A stretch of 64,000 bases of DNA from an uncultured Clostridia bacterium (lineage in GTDB: Bacteria > Bacillota > Clostridia > TANB77 > CAG-508). The notes beneath the pieces were generated by a model. That model was not told the origin of the DNA. It ran no database searches and saw nothing but the letters and a program-made list of their open reading frames with translations. The translations under genes and the position numbers were made by a program. Within the stretch, counting starts at the first letter, position 1; every line of letters begins with the position of its first letter. Positions 51,785 to 60,933 of this stretch are shown piece after piece. The stretch is from NCBI GenBank assembly GCA_934149275.1, contig CAKPEG010000003.1, forward strand, positions 62,001 to 126,000, given 5' to 3'.

Positions 51785-51958
51785 TAACAAATATCAATTT
51801 AAGAAAAAAGCGCATTGCAGAGTAATTTGTGCTAGAAATTCTTGTGAATTTTTTTGGAAATAGTTCGCGCTTGCCGTGAAAGGGTGCCGAAAAAATTTAC
51901 TAGAAGTTCTGTGCAAATTAGCTCAAACGAGCATTTTTTCTTAAATTGATATTAGTTA
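51785..51958. repeat. Long hairpin element, divergent type C
   Basis: A 174-bp near-continuous palindrome between an ABC ATPase and its permease gene. Outer arms run from TAACAAATATCAATTTAAG on the left to its complement on the right. A second stem follows (GAGTAATTTG/CAAATTAGCTC), then a third (AGAAATTCTTGTGAA with AGAAGTTCT side, about 18 of 21 paired). The tip is GC-richer (TTCGCGCTTGCCGTG). It has GCGCA near the left boundary but no clear AGCAAG, so it may be a relative or an independent hairpin. Confidence 0.7.
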
Positions 51959-52036
51959 TGAAATGCCATTTTTATTTTAAAAATTATATGTACTATGACA
52001 ATTTAAACAAATATTAATTCACGAAGGATGAGAAAT

Positions 52037-53671
52037 ATGAGAAAAATAACAAGCATAATTATAAAAAATTCAAAACGCCAAGAAAAACAAGACACTCTAA
52101 AAGAAAAAATACTATCAGCAATAGCATTCCTAATAGTATTTCTATCATTAGCAATAACGATGATAGTAACATCAATATATGTAACAAAAGAACTAGGCAA
52201 AATAAACCAAGAATACACATTTATAAACATATTGCTATTAATGAATTTCATAATACTATTTGGAAAAAGTATATTTGAAAGTTTGAATGCACTATACTTT
52301 TCAAAAGACTTAAAAATTTTATTGCGAATGCCAATAAAATCAAAAGATATAGTAAACGGAAAGCTAATAAACATGATACTTTCCGAATATCAAATGGAAA
52401 CAATAATGTTAGCAATACCAATGATAGTATACGGGATTTTAACAAAAGCAGGAGTGCTATTTTACGCATACATGATAATAATATTAGCAATATTGCCAAT
52501 AATTCCAATAGTAATAACATCAACAATAATTTCAATAATAATGAGATTTACTAACATAATAAAAAACAAAACAGAAGTAATGTATATAGCAATAATAGCA
52601 TCACTAATAACACTAGACTTATTATTTACAGGATTTAACCATAATATAAATTTCAGCATAGCAGAATTTAAAGAGACTGTTTTTAGAATGAACGGAATTT
52701 CAGAAGAGATAGCAAACAGATTCGTACTAATAAAACCAACAATGAGCACATTGCTAAATTACAATAATATAGTAGGACTTAGAAATTGCATTTTATATAT
52801 TTTAGAAAGTATAGCTACATATATCATCGGAGTATTTATAATTTCTAAAGTATATTTAAAAGGTGCAATAGGAACAACAATAAACAGTCAAAAAGAAAAT
52901 AAAACAAACAGAAAATTAACAATAGAAGACTTTAAAAAGAGAGATAATAAGAAAGCATACTTATCAAAAGAAATAAAAGTAATAGCAAGAACGCCAATTT
53001 TTTGTATTCAATGTTTAATCATTCCAATAATCTACCCATTAACAATAATGATGGTTGTAGCAATTGCAGTAGTAGTATCTAAATTAATAGGAGTTGATTT
53101 GATATCAGATTTAATGAACAAAATGAATACCTCACAAATGGCAATGATTTTTATTGCAGTTGGAGAAGTATTTTTTATGATGAACTTTTGCTCAATAATA
53201 GGAATATCAAAAGAAAGCAAATCCGCAATCCTAACAAAAACAATACCAATAGGATTTAAAACGCAGTTTAATTTAAAAACATATCTAGGAAAAACAATGA
53301 ATTTATTATCTGTATTAATAATAACATTTGCATATTTTCAAGCCACGAAAAATCCAATTCAAACAATAGTAATGTTTGCAATTTTATATTTGTTAGATTC
53401 AATGGGAGAAAAAATAAAATTATACATTGATTCAAGAAAGCCACAAATAAACTGGGACAATGAATACTCAATGATGAAACAAAACGCCAATATAATGAAT
53501 GTATTGTTTAAAACATTAATAACATTAGTAATTTTATTTTTAATAAGTAAATTAATAAGAAATCAATTTGCATACTTAGTATCAATATTAATGCTAAGCT
53601 TTATAGTAAATAGTTTTATAAATAATTATATTAGTAGAAATAAAAATAAAATTTTTGAAAAAATATATTAA
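52037..53671 (+). CDS. ABC-2-type transporter permease
   Basis: A 544-residue integral membrane protein with about twelve hydrophobic segments in two sets, separated by a hydrophilic loop (about 280-315). Soluble N-terminus about 30 residues. ATG 52037 has GAAGGATGAG at proper distance; an ATG nine bases earlier is too close. It is the membrane partner of the ATPase at 51056. Large ABC-2 permeases of this kind export peptides, lipids or antibiotics; no substrate can be inferred. Confidence 0.8.
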   Translation: MRKITSIIIKNSKRQEKQDTLKEKILSAIAFLIVFLSLAITMIVTSIYVTKELGKINQEYTFINILLLMNFIILFGKSIFESLNALYFSKDLKILLRMPIKSKDIVNGKLINMILSEYQMETIMLAIPMIVYGILTKAGVLFYAYMIIILAILPIIPIVITSTIISIIMRFTNIIKNKTEVMYIAIIASLITLDLLFTGFNHNINFSIAEFKETVFRMNGISEEIANRFVLIKPTMSTLLNYNNIVGLRNCILYILESIATYIIGVFIISKVYLKGAIGTTINSQKENKTNRKLTIEDFKKRDNKKAYLSKEIKVIARTPIFCIQCLIIPIIYPLTIMMVVAIAVVVSKLIGVDLISDLMNKMNTSQMAMIFIAVGEVFFMMNFCSIIGISKESKSAILTKTIPIGFKTQFNLKTYLGKTMNLLSVLIITFAYFQATKNPIQTIVMFAILYLLDSMGEKIKLYIDSRKPQINWDNEYSMMKQNANIMNVLFKTLITLVILFLISKLIRNQFAYLVSILMLSFIVNSFINNYISRNKNKIFEKIY

Positions 53672-53724
53672 TTTGAAACCATAGTAAAAGATGATTTGTT
53701 TTATAAATAGAATGGAGGTAAAAC

Positions 53725-54204
53725 ATGCAAAATGAAATATATATAAAAGAAAAAATTGAGCAGTATTCTGATATGGTATATAGAATAGCGCTAACCAGAA
53801 CAGATACAATAGAAAATGCAGAAGATATATTCCAAGAGGTTTTTACAAAATTCAGCGAGAAATTGCCAAGTTTCAAAGATGTCGAACATGAAAAAGCATG
53901 GTTTATTAGAGTTACAATAAACATGAGTAAAAACATGAAAAACACAGCATGGAATAGAAAAGTAGTAACACTAGACGAAAACATAAAATTTGAAAATCAA
54001 GAGGAAAATGATATTTTTTCAATTGTATGTGAATTACCTGAGAACTATAAAACAGTTATATACTTATTCTATTATGAAGGTTACAAAGTAAAAGAAATTT
54101 CCAAAATTCTAAAGAAAAAAGAAGGGACAGTAAAGACATGGCTTTCGAGAGCTAGAGATATGTTAAAAGAAAAGATAAAAGGAGGTTTTGAAGATGAACA
54201 GTAA
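53725..54204 (+). CDS. ECF-type RNA polymerase sigma factor
   Basis: A 159-residue sigma factor with only regions 2 and 4. Region 2: YSDMVYRIALTRTDTIENAE and DIFQEVFTKF; region 4: LPENYKTVIYLFYYEGYKVK, then the helix-turn-helix ISKILKKKEGTVKTWLSRAR. ATG 53725 has GGAGG. The downstream gene starts 11 bases before this stop and encodes a membrane protein with an anti-sigma-like cytoplasmic tail, so the two are a likely sigma/anti-sigma pair. Signal unknown. Confidence 0.92.
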   Translation: MQNEIYIKEKIEQYSDMVYRIALTRTDTIENAEDIFQEVFTKFSEKLPSFKDVEHEKAWFIRVTINMSKNMKNTAWNRKVVTLDENIKFENQEENDIFSIVCELPENYKTVIYLFYYEGYKVKEISKILKKKEGTVKTWLSRARDMLKEKIKGGFEDEQ

Positions 54205-56143
54205 TAAAGAAAATTATAAAAAAGCAATTAGTCAAATACATCCAAGTGAAGAACTAAAAAATCAGACATTTGATAAAGTTACGCAAAAGAAGAGACAAAA
54301 AAGAATTGCACTAACCAGATACATAGCAGCATGTGCCGTATTTGCAATCTGTTTATCAGTAGGAGCATTCTATGTCAAAGAAAAACAAGCAAATAATCAA
54401 TTTGAAATTGATAAATCACCGCAAACAATTGCAAATGCAGAAAACAACTTGCCAAGATTTAAAGATATGGATCAATTAAAAGAAGTAATTAAAGGAAATA
54501 ATTCAAAAGACACATATAAAAATGCAAAATCAATATTAGAATCAGCAGATGCAACGACAGCTTCTACAACTACAAATGAAGCCAAAACAGATTATTCGCG
54601 AACGAATACACAAGTAGACAATGTTGATGAAGCAGACATTGTGAAAACAGATGGAAAATATATTTATTATATTGCTCAAAATAAAGTGTATATTGTAAAT
54701 AGTGAAAATTTAAAACAAGAAAGCACTATAGCGATAGAATCAGATAAAGAAAGAATTTATCCATCAGAGATATATATAAATAAAAATAAATTAATAGTGT
54801 TAGTAAATAGTAACATGGTAAAAACTATGCAAACAGATGTAGCATCAACTGATGAGACATATATAGATAGAGTTAGTGGCAATGTAGAACCAATGTCAAG
54901 AGCTATTGTGTATGACGTTTCAGATAAAGAAAATCCTAAACAAATAAGAGAAGTTGCATTAGATGGTTATTACGTTAATTCAAGAATGATAGGAGATAAT
55001 TTATATTTCATAAGTTCTAAAACCGTATGGTATTATGGTGGAATAAAAGATGATGACATTCTACCACTTGCTAGAGATACAGCGGTAAGCAAAGAAAAGC
55101 AAAGAATTGATTGCACCAAAATTGCATACTTTGAAGGAACAAAAAACAATTCATTCACAATGGTAGCAGGTTTCAATACAGAAAAAAATGAACCAGCAAT
55201 AACCGAAACATTTTATGGAGCAAGTGAAGAAATATACGCAAGTGAAAATAACATATATATAACATCAGTAGATTACTCTTACAACGCATTTATAGAAAGA
55301 GAAATTTATAAAACTACTATTTACAAATTTAATTTAGAAGAAGCAAAAATAAAATTACAATGCAAAACCGAAATGGAAGGAAACATAAATAACCAATTTT
55401 CTATAGACGAATATGACGGAAATCTTCGTGTAGCAACAACACTTGGAAGCAGAGACAAAACAGAAAATAGATTATATATATATGATAAAGACTTGAATGA
55501 AATTGGTAAAATAGACAATATGGCCAATGGAGAGGAAATATATTCAGTAAGATTCATTGGAAAAGTTGGATATATAGTAACATTCAAAGAAATAGATCCA
55601 CTATTTGTAATTGATTTATCTGATCCAACTAAACCAGAGATAAAAGGAGAGTTAAAAATACCAGGTTATAGCTCATACCTTCATCCATATGATGAAACAC
55701 ATATTATAGGAATTGGCCATAATACAAAAACAAATCAGTATGGTGGAACACAAAATACTACAATGAAAATGTCAATGTTCGATGTATCTGATTTAGAAAA
55801 TCCAAAGGAAATGTTTAGTGTAGACATAGGAAACAAATATGCATATTCAGAAATCACATCAAACCACAAAGCACTATTCTACAATAAGGCTAAAAATTTA
55901 ATAGGCTTCCCAGTAACAATAACTGATTACAATGACACAAAAGAAGAATTTACATTATATACAATAGATTTAGAAAAAGGATTTGTTGAATACGGAAAAA
56001 TTGAACAAACCAAAAAAGATTGGCGAACAAACATCAAGAGAGGAATTTATATAGGAGATAGTTTCTATATATTAGCAGAAACAAAAATTACAAAATATAA
56101 TTTAGAAACACTTGAAAAAATAGATGAAATAAAATTAGATTAA
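54194..56143 (+). CDS. Beta-propeller membrane protein, probable anti-sigma partner
   Basis: A 649-residue protein from ATG 54194 (AGGAGG eight bases upstream; an in-frame TTG at 54188 is too close). A 45-residue cytoplasmic tail with IHPSEELKNQTFDKVTQKK resembles short anti-sigma segments. One membrane helix (about 46-62) and an extracytoplasmic C-terminal beta-propeller domain (150-649; VDEADIVKTDGKYIYYIA is characteristic) follow. The architecture suggests a sensor that holds the ECF sigma factor and releases it on an envelope signal. Start overlaps the sigma stop. Confidence 0.85.
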   Translation: MNSNKENYKKAISQIHPSEELKNQTFDKVTQKKRQKRIALTRYIAACAVFAICLSVGAFYVKEKQANNQFEIDKSPQTIANAENNLPRFKDMDQLKEVIKGNNSKDTYKNAKSILESADATTASTTTNEAKTDYSRTNTQVDNVDEADIVKTDGKYIYYIAQNKVYIVNSENLKQESTIAIESDKERIYPSEIYINKNKLIVLVNSNMVKTMQTDVASTDETYIDRVSGNVEPMSRAIVYDVSDKENPKQIREVALDGYYVNSRMIGDNLYFISSKTVWYYGGIKDDDILPLARDTAVSKEKQRIDCTKIAYFEGTKNNSFTMVAGFNTEKNEPAITETFYGASEEIYASENNIYITSVDYSYNAFIEREIYKTTIYKFNLEEAKIKLQCKTEMEGNINNQFSIDEYDGNLRVATTLGSRDKTENRLYIYDKDLNEIGKIDNMANGEEIYSVRFIGKVGYIVTFKEIDPLFVIDLSDPTKPEIKGELKIPGYSSYLHPYDETHIIGIGHNTKTNQYGGTQNTTMKMSMFDVSDLENPKEMFSVDIGNKYAYSEITSNHKALFYNKAKNLIGFPVTITDYNDTKEEFTLYTIDLEKGFVEYGKIEQTKKDWRTNIKRGIYIGDSFYILAETKITKYNLETLEKIDEIKLD

Positions 56144-56160
56144 AATTATTGCAAAAGAAA

Positions 56161-56278
56161 GAACATTATATTTATTTTTGAATGACGCGCAGTTTGAGAG
56201 TTTTTACCTAACCGACTAAACGAAGTTTAGTGGGCGGTAAAATCTCTTAGCAAGGAATAAAAAATAAATATAATGTTC
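56161..56278. repeat. Hairpin repeat element, type B (copy 1)
   Basis: A 118-bp palindrome 17 bases after the beta-propeller stop. Outer arms GAACATTATATTTATTTTT and complement. Boundaries CGCGCAG (56186-56192) and TAGCAAG (56248-56254). Inner stem GAGAGTTTTTACC/GGTAAAATCTC with tip ACTAAAC/GTTTAGT. Same type as 58187 and 60992. Confidence 0.85.
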
Positions 56279-56300
56279 GTAATTTCATAGATTGATATAT

Positions 56301-56477
56301 AGAAACATTCATATTACATTTTTTAATCACCGCGCAGCGACCAAAGGAACGAAGCAAAGCGAAAGTGACTGCGATTGAAGCATTCTACCCGGTTTGAAAA
56401 TAGAAATAATAAATTTCTATTTTCAAGAACCGAAGAATGCGACAGCAAGGTGTGAAAAAATTAATATGAATGTTTCT
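56301..56477 (+). repeat. Hairpin repeat element, type A (copy 2)
   Basis: A 177-bp element 84 bases upstream of thyX. Outer arms AGAAACATTCATATTA and complement. Boundaries CGCGCAG (56331-56337) and CAGCAAG (56443-56449). Inner stem GCATTCT..CCGGTTTGAAAATAG with its complement and GAATGC. The core is nearly identical to the inverted copy at 57991 across about 130 bp. Confidence 0.88.
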
Positions 56478-56560
56478 TTATTATAATATTTTTTAGATAT
56501 TGATAATTAAAAGTCAGTATGATATAAATTAGTAAATTATAAAAAAGAGGTACAAAAATT

Positions 56561-57973
56561 ATGAAAGTTGAATTATTAGGAAGTTGCAATCAAGAAGAAT
56601 TAGAAAGAAGAATACAAACAGTAGCAGCAGCAGGAAAATTATCAAGATTTAAAGGAAACGTATTTGAAGTATTAGAAAGCTGTAACGACTACGAAAAAAA
56701 TCTAAAATTAATAAAAAGAATAATAGGAATGGGACATAAATCAATAATAGAACACGATTACCTAGTATTTGCATTATGTGATGTCACACCAATTATTGAA
56801 CAAACAATCATAGGAAACAGACTAACATCATTTACTGTAAAGTCAAGAAGAGAAGTAGACTTCAGAACAGTAGGCTACTATGTACCAGAATTTAGAGATG
56901 AAAACTTAGAAATCCATCCTAAAAATAAAGAATTAAAAGAAAAATATCAAGAACATATGAGATATTTATTTAATGCATATGGAAAAATAGTTGATAGTGG
57001 AGTAAGTGTTGAAGATGCAAGATTTATTTTACCATATAGTTATCACAGCAATTTAATTATGGGACTAGATGCTAGAGAATTAGAAAAAATGATAAATTCA
57101 CTTAGATTAGGAAGATTAAGCAGGATTCAAGAATTAAAAGAATTAGGCGATAGATTATTTGAAATAGCAAAAGAAAAAGTTCCATACTTAACAGAAATGA
57201 TAGAAAACGCAAACGTAAATTCTGAAAATCAATTTGAATACTTAGAAGCAAATTCAAAAAGACCAGAAATAAAAATTATCGACAGACCAAGAATATTATC
57301 ACACACACCAAATGCAGATGATATTATAACCAAAAGTAATATTATGTATCATTATCAATGCTCTGAACAAGAAGCGGAAAAAATCTTAAATGAATTAGAA
57401 GCAAAAGATGAAAAAGCAAGAGAAAAAATAATGGATAATATATTACACAAAGATGAATGTAGAGAATTAGAGCAAGTTAATTTCACTCTACAAATTCCTA
57501 TCTCATTATCAATTCTAACTCATTTAACAAGACATAGAATGCACTCATTACTAGTTCCAGAATTTGTACCTTTATGGAACATGGAAAATTATATAACTCC
57601 TGCAACAGTAGAAGCAGGCGCTAATGAAATATATCAAGAAGCTGCTAGAAAAAATATAGAAATGTTTGAATATTTCAAATCAGAGAAAGTAGCTCAAGAA
57701 GATTTGATTTATTTCTACATAGGTGCACAAATGTTAAATGTTGTAACTACAATTGATGCGAGAAATTTGAAATGGATTTTGAGATTACGTTGTTGTAATA
57801 AAGCTCAATGGCAGATAAGAAAAATTGCACAAGATATTGCAGGTCAAGTAAAGCAGATTGCTCCATTACTTGGTAAAGGTCTAGGTGCTACATGCATGAC
57901 GGATCGTTATTGTGGTGAAGGAAGAGAGTGCTGTGGCTTGATTGATAAATTGCTAGAAGCAGATAAGAAATAA
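56561..57973 (+). CDS. thyX: FAD-dependent thymidylate synthase, double-domain (ThyX family)
   Basis: A 470-residue protein, about twice the usual ThyX length, with two ThyX-like halves. The N-terminal half has IIGMGHKSIIEHDYLVFAL, GNRLTSFTVKSRREVDFR and PYSYHSNLIMGLDARELE. The C-terminal half has LTRHRMHSLLVPEFVPLW, a variant of RHRxxSxNE, and MLNVVTTIDARNLKWILRLR. ThyX makes dTMP from dUMP using FAD and methylene-tetrahydrofolate. Some clostridial relatives share this fused layout. Whether both halves are active is unclear. Bracketed by four hairpin elements. Confidence 0.88.
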   Translation: MKVELLGSCNQEELERRIQTVAAAGKLSRFKGNVFEVLESCNDYEKNLKLIKRIIGMGHKSIIEHDYLVFALCDVTPIIEQTIIGNRLTSFTVKSRREVDFRTVGYYVPEFRDENLEIHPKNKELKEKYQEHMRYLFNAYGKIVDSGVSVEDARFILPYSYHSNLIMGLDARELEKMINSLRLGRLSRIQELKELGDRLFEIAKEKVPYLTEMIENANVNSENQFEYLEANSKRPEIKIIDRPRILSHTPNADDIITKSNIMYHYQCSEQEAEKILNELEAKDEKAREKIMDNILHKDECRELEQVNFTLQIPISLSILTHLTRHRMHSLLVPEFVPLWNMENYITPATVEAGANEIYQEAARKNIEMFEYFKSEKVAQEDLIYFYIGAQMLNVVTTIDARNLKWILRLRCCNKAQWQIRKIAQDIAGQVKQIAPLLGKGLGATCMTDRYCGEGRECCGLIDKLLEADKK

Positions 57974-57990
57974 TTATTATTTTAGAATTA

Positions 57991-58173
57991 AAAGAAAAAT
58001 ACATATTAATTTTCTCACACCTTGCTGTCGCATTCTTCGGTTCTTGAAAATAGAAATTTATTATTTCTATTTTCAAACCGGGTAGAATGCTTCAATCGCA
58101 GTCACTTCCGCTTGCGCTCCGTTCCTTTGGTCGCTGCGCGGCGATTCAAAAATTTAATATGTATTTTTCTTTT
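57991..58173 (-). repeat. Hairpin repeat element, type A (copy 3, inverted)
   Basis: A 183-bp element 17 bases after thyX. Read on the minus strand it has the same order and almost the same bases as the copy at 56301; a stretch of about 95 bp is identical. Outer arms AAAGAAAAATACATATTAA and complement differ from that copy at two positions, both changed on the opposite arm so pairing is kept. Confidence 0.88.
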
Positions 58174-58186
58174 TTTCTTCAGAAAC

Positions 58187-58306
58187 AAAAATTATATTCA
58201 AATTTAGTGACGCGCAGTTTGGAAGTTTTTACTCAGGCCGGATAAACGCAGTTTAGCGGGCGGTAAAATCTTCCCAGCAAGGAACTAAAATTTGAATATA
58301 ATTTTT
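58187..58306. repeat. Hairpin repeat element, type B (copy 2)
   Basis: A 120-bp palindrome directly after the inverted type A copy. Outer arms AAAAATTATATTCAAATTT and complement; boundaries CGCGCAG (58211-58217) and CAGCAAG; inner stem GGAAGTTTTTAC.. with GTAAAATCTTCC, tip TAAACGCAGTTTA. It lies between thyX and the 3' end of the small minus-strand gene. Confidence 0.85.
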
Positions 58307-58328
58307 TATATCTAGTAGTTAAAGGAAA

Positions 58329-58475
58329 CTACTTATTAATATTTGAACCCTTCCCCAGTAACTCAAACTCCTTACACTTAATACGATACTCCATCTGCTG
58401 AGTCATAAACCTATAATACCAATACCCCTGCTCATACTGAGAAGCCGGATTAAAAGTATCTTGAAAATCATCCAT
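58329..58475 (-). CDS. 48-residue Tyr/Gln-rich protein
   Basis: Read from ATG 58475, which has CGGAGGT upstream; the longer open frame has no ribosome site. The product is soluble, aromatic-rich (EQGYWYYRFMTQQMEYRI) and ends in a short Gly/Asn/Lys tail. I recognise no family. Tyr-rich small proteins occur among spore coat components of Clostridia, but nothing here proves that. It is divergent from pepF. Confidence 0.5.
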   Translation of the reverse strand: MDDFQDTFNPASQYEQGYWYYRFMTQQMEYRIKCKEFELLGKGSNINK

Positions 58476-58569
58476 CACACATACCTCCGAATAATAATTT
58501 TTATAAAATATATTCAATACAAACAAAAAATATGATAGAATAACCAATGTTAAAAAGGAGGTCAATATT

Positions 58570-60348
58570 ATGAAAAGAGAAGAAATTGAAGAAAAGTATA
58601 AGTGGGACTTGACACTAGCATACAAAACCACTGAAGATTTTATGAAAGATTTTAATTATGTAAAAGAAGAACTTCCAAACGTAGAAAAATATAAAGGAAA
58701 ATTTTTAGAAAAAAGCGATACATTCATCGAATTTATGGAACTAATCGAAAAAATAGATAGAAGAATAGACAAAATGTACTCATATGCTTCAGAATCAGTA
58801 GATGTTGAGCCAAATAATGCAGAAGTGCAAGATTTAAACTCAAAAATTAAAGGGCTAGAAGAAGCATACAGAAATGAAACAGTATTCATAGACTTAGAAA
58901 TATTAAAAAATGAAGATAAAGCGAGAAAAATACTAGAAGACGAAAGATGCAAGAAATACACAAATATGATAAATAAAGTATTAAGAATGAAACCACATAT
59001 CCTAAGCGATGAAACAGAAGAAGTACTTGCACAAGCAAGCGGAGTTTTAGGAACATCATACGGAACATATAAACAAATAAAACCAGAATTTGAACCAGTA
59101 ATAATAGACGGAAAAGAATATTTCTTAAATGAAGGAACAGTAAGAAACTTCTATAGAAATCCAGACGAAAGTGTTAGAAAACAAGCATATGAAAAACTAA
59201 ATATCGAATACAAAAAATTAGCAAACCTATATGCATCAACATTAGAAGGAACAATGAAAAGAGATGTATTCTATAGTAAAGTAAGAAAATTCAAAAGTCC
59301 ACTAGAAGCTAGTACATTTGGAGACGAAGTTACAGAAGAACTATTTTATAAAGTATTGGATGCAGCAAATAACAAATACCATAAATACTATATAGAATAT
59401 TTAGACGCTGTTAAAAAGATAATGAATAAAGACATTCTACAAGTTTATGATTTGAGATATCCAATCGTAAAAGAACCAGATAAAAAATATTCAGTAGAAG
59501 ATGCTTTTGAATTAATTTTTGAAGCAACTAAAAATTTAGGCGAAGAATATAGAGAAATTATTCAAAAAGCCAAATCAGAAAGATGGATTGATTACATGCC
59601 ACATGAAGGAAAAAGATCCGGAGCATATTCAAGCAATGGTTGTTATGACAGTAGACCATTTATTTTAATGAGCTTTACAAACGACGTAGAATCAGTATTT
59701 ACATTAATACATGAATTAGGACATTCAGCACATTCATATTTATCAAATCATTATCAAGACTATATAAACAGCAATTACAGAATATTTGTTGCAGAAGTTG
59801 CATCAACAGTAAATGAAAATTTATTAATGAACTTACTAATAAAAACAGCTAAAACACCTGAAGAAAAGAAATATCTGTTATACAAAAAAATAGATGAATT
59901 TATAGGTTGTTGTTATACACAACCATTCTTTGCGAACTTTGAAAATATATTGCATCAAAAAGTTGCAAACAATGAAGGACTATCAAGCCAAACAATAACA
60001 GACCTATATCAAAAAGTAACAGAAGATGAATATGAAGGAAGAGTTCAAATTCACGAATTAACAAAATACAGATGCTTTGCTATACCTCATTTTTATTACA
60101 ATTACTATGTATATAAATATACAATTGGAATGTGCGTTGCATCAGTAATTGCCGAAAGAGTTGCAAATGGAGATAAAACACAAATAGAAAATTATTTGAA
60201 ATTCTTAAAATCTGGATCAACTAAGAGTCCAGTTGAAGCATTAACAATGGCAGGAGTTAATCAATTAGATGAAAATCTTTATAAAGAAGCATTTGAAAAC
60301 TTCAAAAAAGATGTAGATGAATTTAAAAAAGTAATGGAGATAGAATAA
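58570..60348 (+). CDS. pepF: Oligoendopeptidase F (M3 metallopeptidase)
   Basis: A 592-residue cytoplasmic peptidase. The zinc site is HELGHSAHS (about 386-394, HExxH) with the downstream Glu in FVAEVASTVNE. The N-terminal helical domain (1-200) caps the cleft, as in PepF. It cuts peptides of roughly 7-17 residues and helps recycle imported or signal peptides. ATG 58570 has AAGGAGG. Single-gene unit. Confidence 0.95.
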   Translation: MKREEIEEKYKWDLTLAYKTTEDFMKDFNYVKEELPNVEKYKGKFLEKSDTFIEFMELIEKIDRRIDKMYSYASESVDVEPNNAEVQDLNSKIKGLEEAYRNETVFIDLEILKNEDKARKILEDERCKKYTNMINKVLRMKPHILSDETEEVLAQASGVLGTSYGTYKQIKPEFEPVIIDGKEYFLNEGTVRNFYRNPDESVRKQAYEKLNIEYKKLANLYASTLEGTMKRDVFYSKVRKFKSPLEASTFGDEVTEELFYKVLDAANNKYHKYYIEYLDAVKKIMNKDILQVYDLRYPIVKEPDKKYSVEDAFELIFEATKNLGEEYREIIQKAKSERWIDYMPHEGKRSGAYSSNGCYDSRPFILMSFTNDVESVFTLIHELGHSAHSYLSNHYQDYINSNYRIFVAEVASTVNENLLMNLLIKTAKTPEEKKYLLYKKIDEFIGCCYTQPFFANFENILHQKVANNEGLSSQTITDLYQKVTEDEYEGRVQIHELTKYRCFAIPHFYYNYYVYKYTIGMCVASVIAERVANGDKTQIENYLKFLKSGSTKSPVEALTMAGVNQLDENLYKEAFENFKKDVDEFKKVMEIE

Positions 60349-60361
60349 GTAAACATAAAAC

Positions 60362-60390
60362 TTGAAAGCACCTAATAAATGTAGTATAAT
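60362..60390 (+). promoter_or_regulatory. Promoter of orphan gene 60468
   Basis: TTGAAA (60362-60367), 17-base spacer, TATAAT (60385-60390), followed by ACGTAAT exactly as in the receiver-domain orphan promoter at 40870. Confidence 0.75.
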
Positions 60391-60467
60391 ACGTAATGTA
60401 TTAAAAATAGGAGGCACGTAAATAACAACAGTTTATATTAAAACTATTGGGTTAGGAGGAATGCCAA

Positions 60468-60908
60468 ATGAAAGAATTCAGAAAGGGATTCAAACGGATA
60501 GTAAGCAAGTTATACGAAAAAAAAACAGCATACCGTTTGAAGGGAAAAAATCTTGAAGAAGCAAAAAAAGAATGGCGGAAAATTCTGTCTGAATACAAAA
60601 ATGAATGTATGAGCTGGAAAAATCAGTGTTACGAAACACTCGAAGTGGACTGGATTTATCCACTTAAGAAAAACATTAAAGTTTCAGATCATCCAGTTGA
60701 AATTTGCTTTTTGATAAGAATAATGAATACCATTGACCCGGAGCGATTTATTGAGGATGAAGTCATATTTCATGATATGCCCCAAATGGCCAAAGTACTT
60801 AGAGAAGAAAAAAATGTGAACGCAGTAGAACTGGCTGAACATTTAGAAATGTACATTGGTGTAGGAGAAATGACAGAGGAGGATTTTATCAAAATATTTA
60901 GCTTATGA
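60468..60908 (+). CDS. Orphan basic protein of unknown function
   Basis: A 146-residue soluble protein with a very basic N-terminal third (KEFRKGFKRIVSKLYEKKTA) and an acidic, helical C-terminal third (EEKNVNAVELAEHLEMYIG). The central part contains LEVDWIYPLKK. I recognise no family. Codons CGG, CTG and CAG set it apart from pepF next door. Own promoter, TAGGAGGAATG ribosome site and strong terminator. The basic N-terminus could bind nucleic acid; this is a guess from charge only. Confidence 0.7.
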   Translation: MKEFRKGFKRIVSKLYEKKTAYRLKGKNLEEAKKEWRKILSEYKNECMSWKNQCYETLEVDWIYPLKKNIKVSDHPVEICFLIRIMNTIDPERFIEDEVIFHDMPQMAKVLREEKNVNAVELAEHLEMYIGVGEMTEEDFIKIFSL

Positions 60909-60933
60909 TTTTTTCAACGTATGTGCTCGAAAA

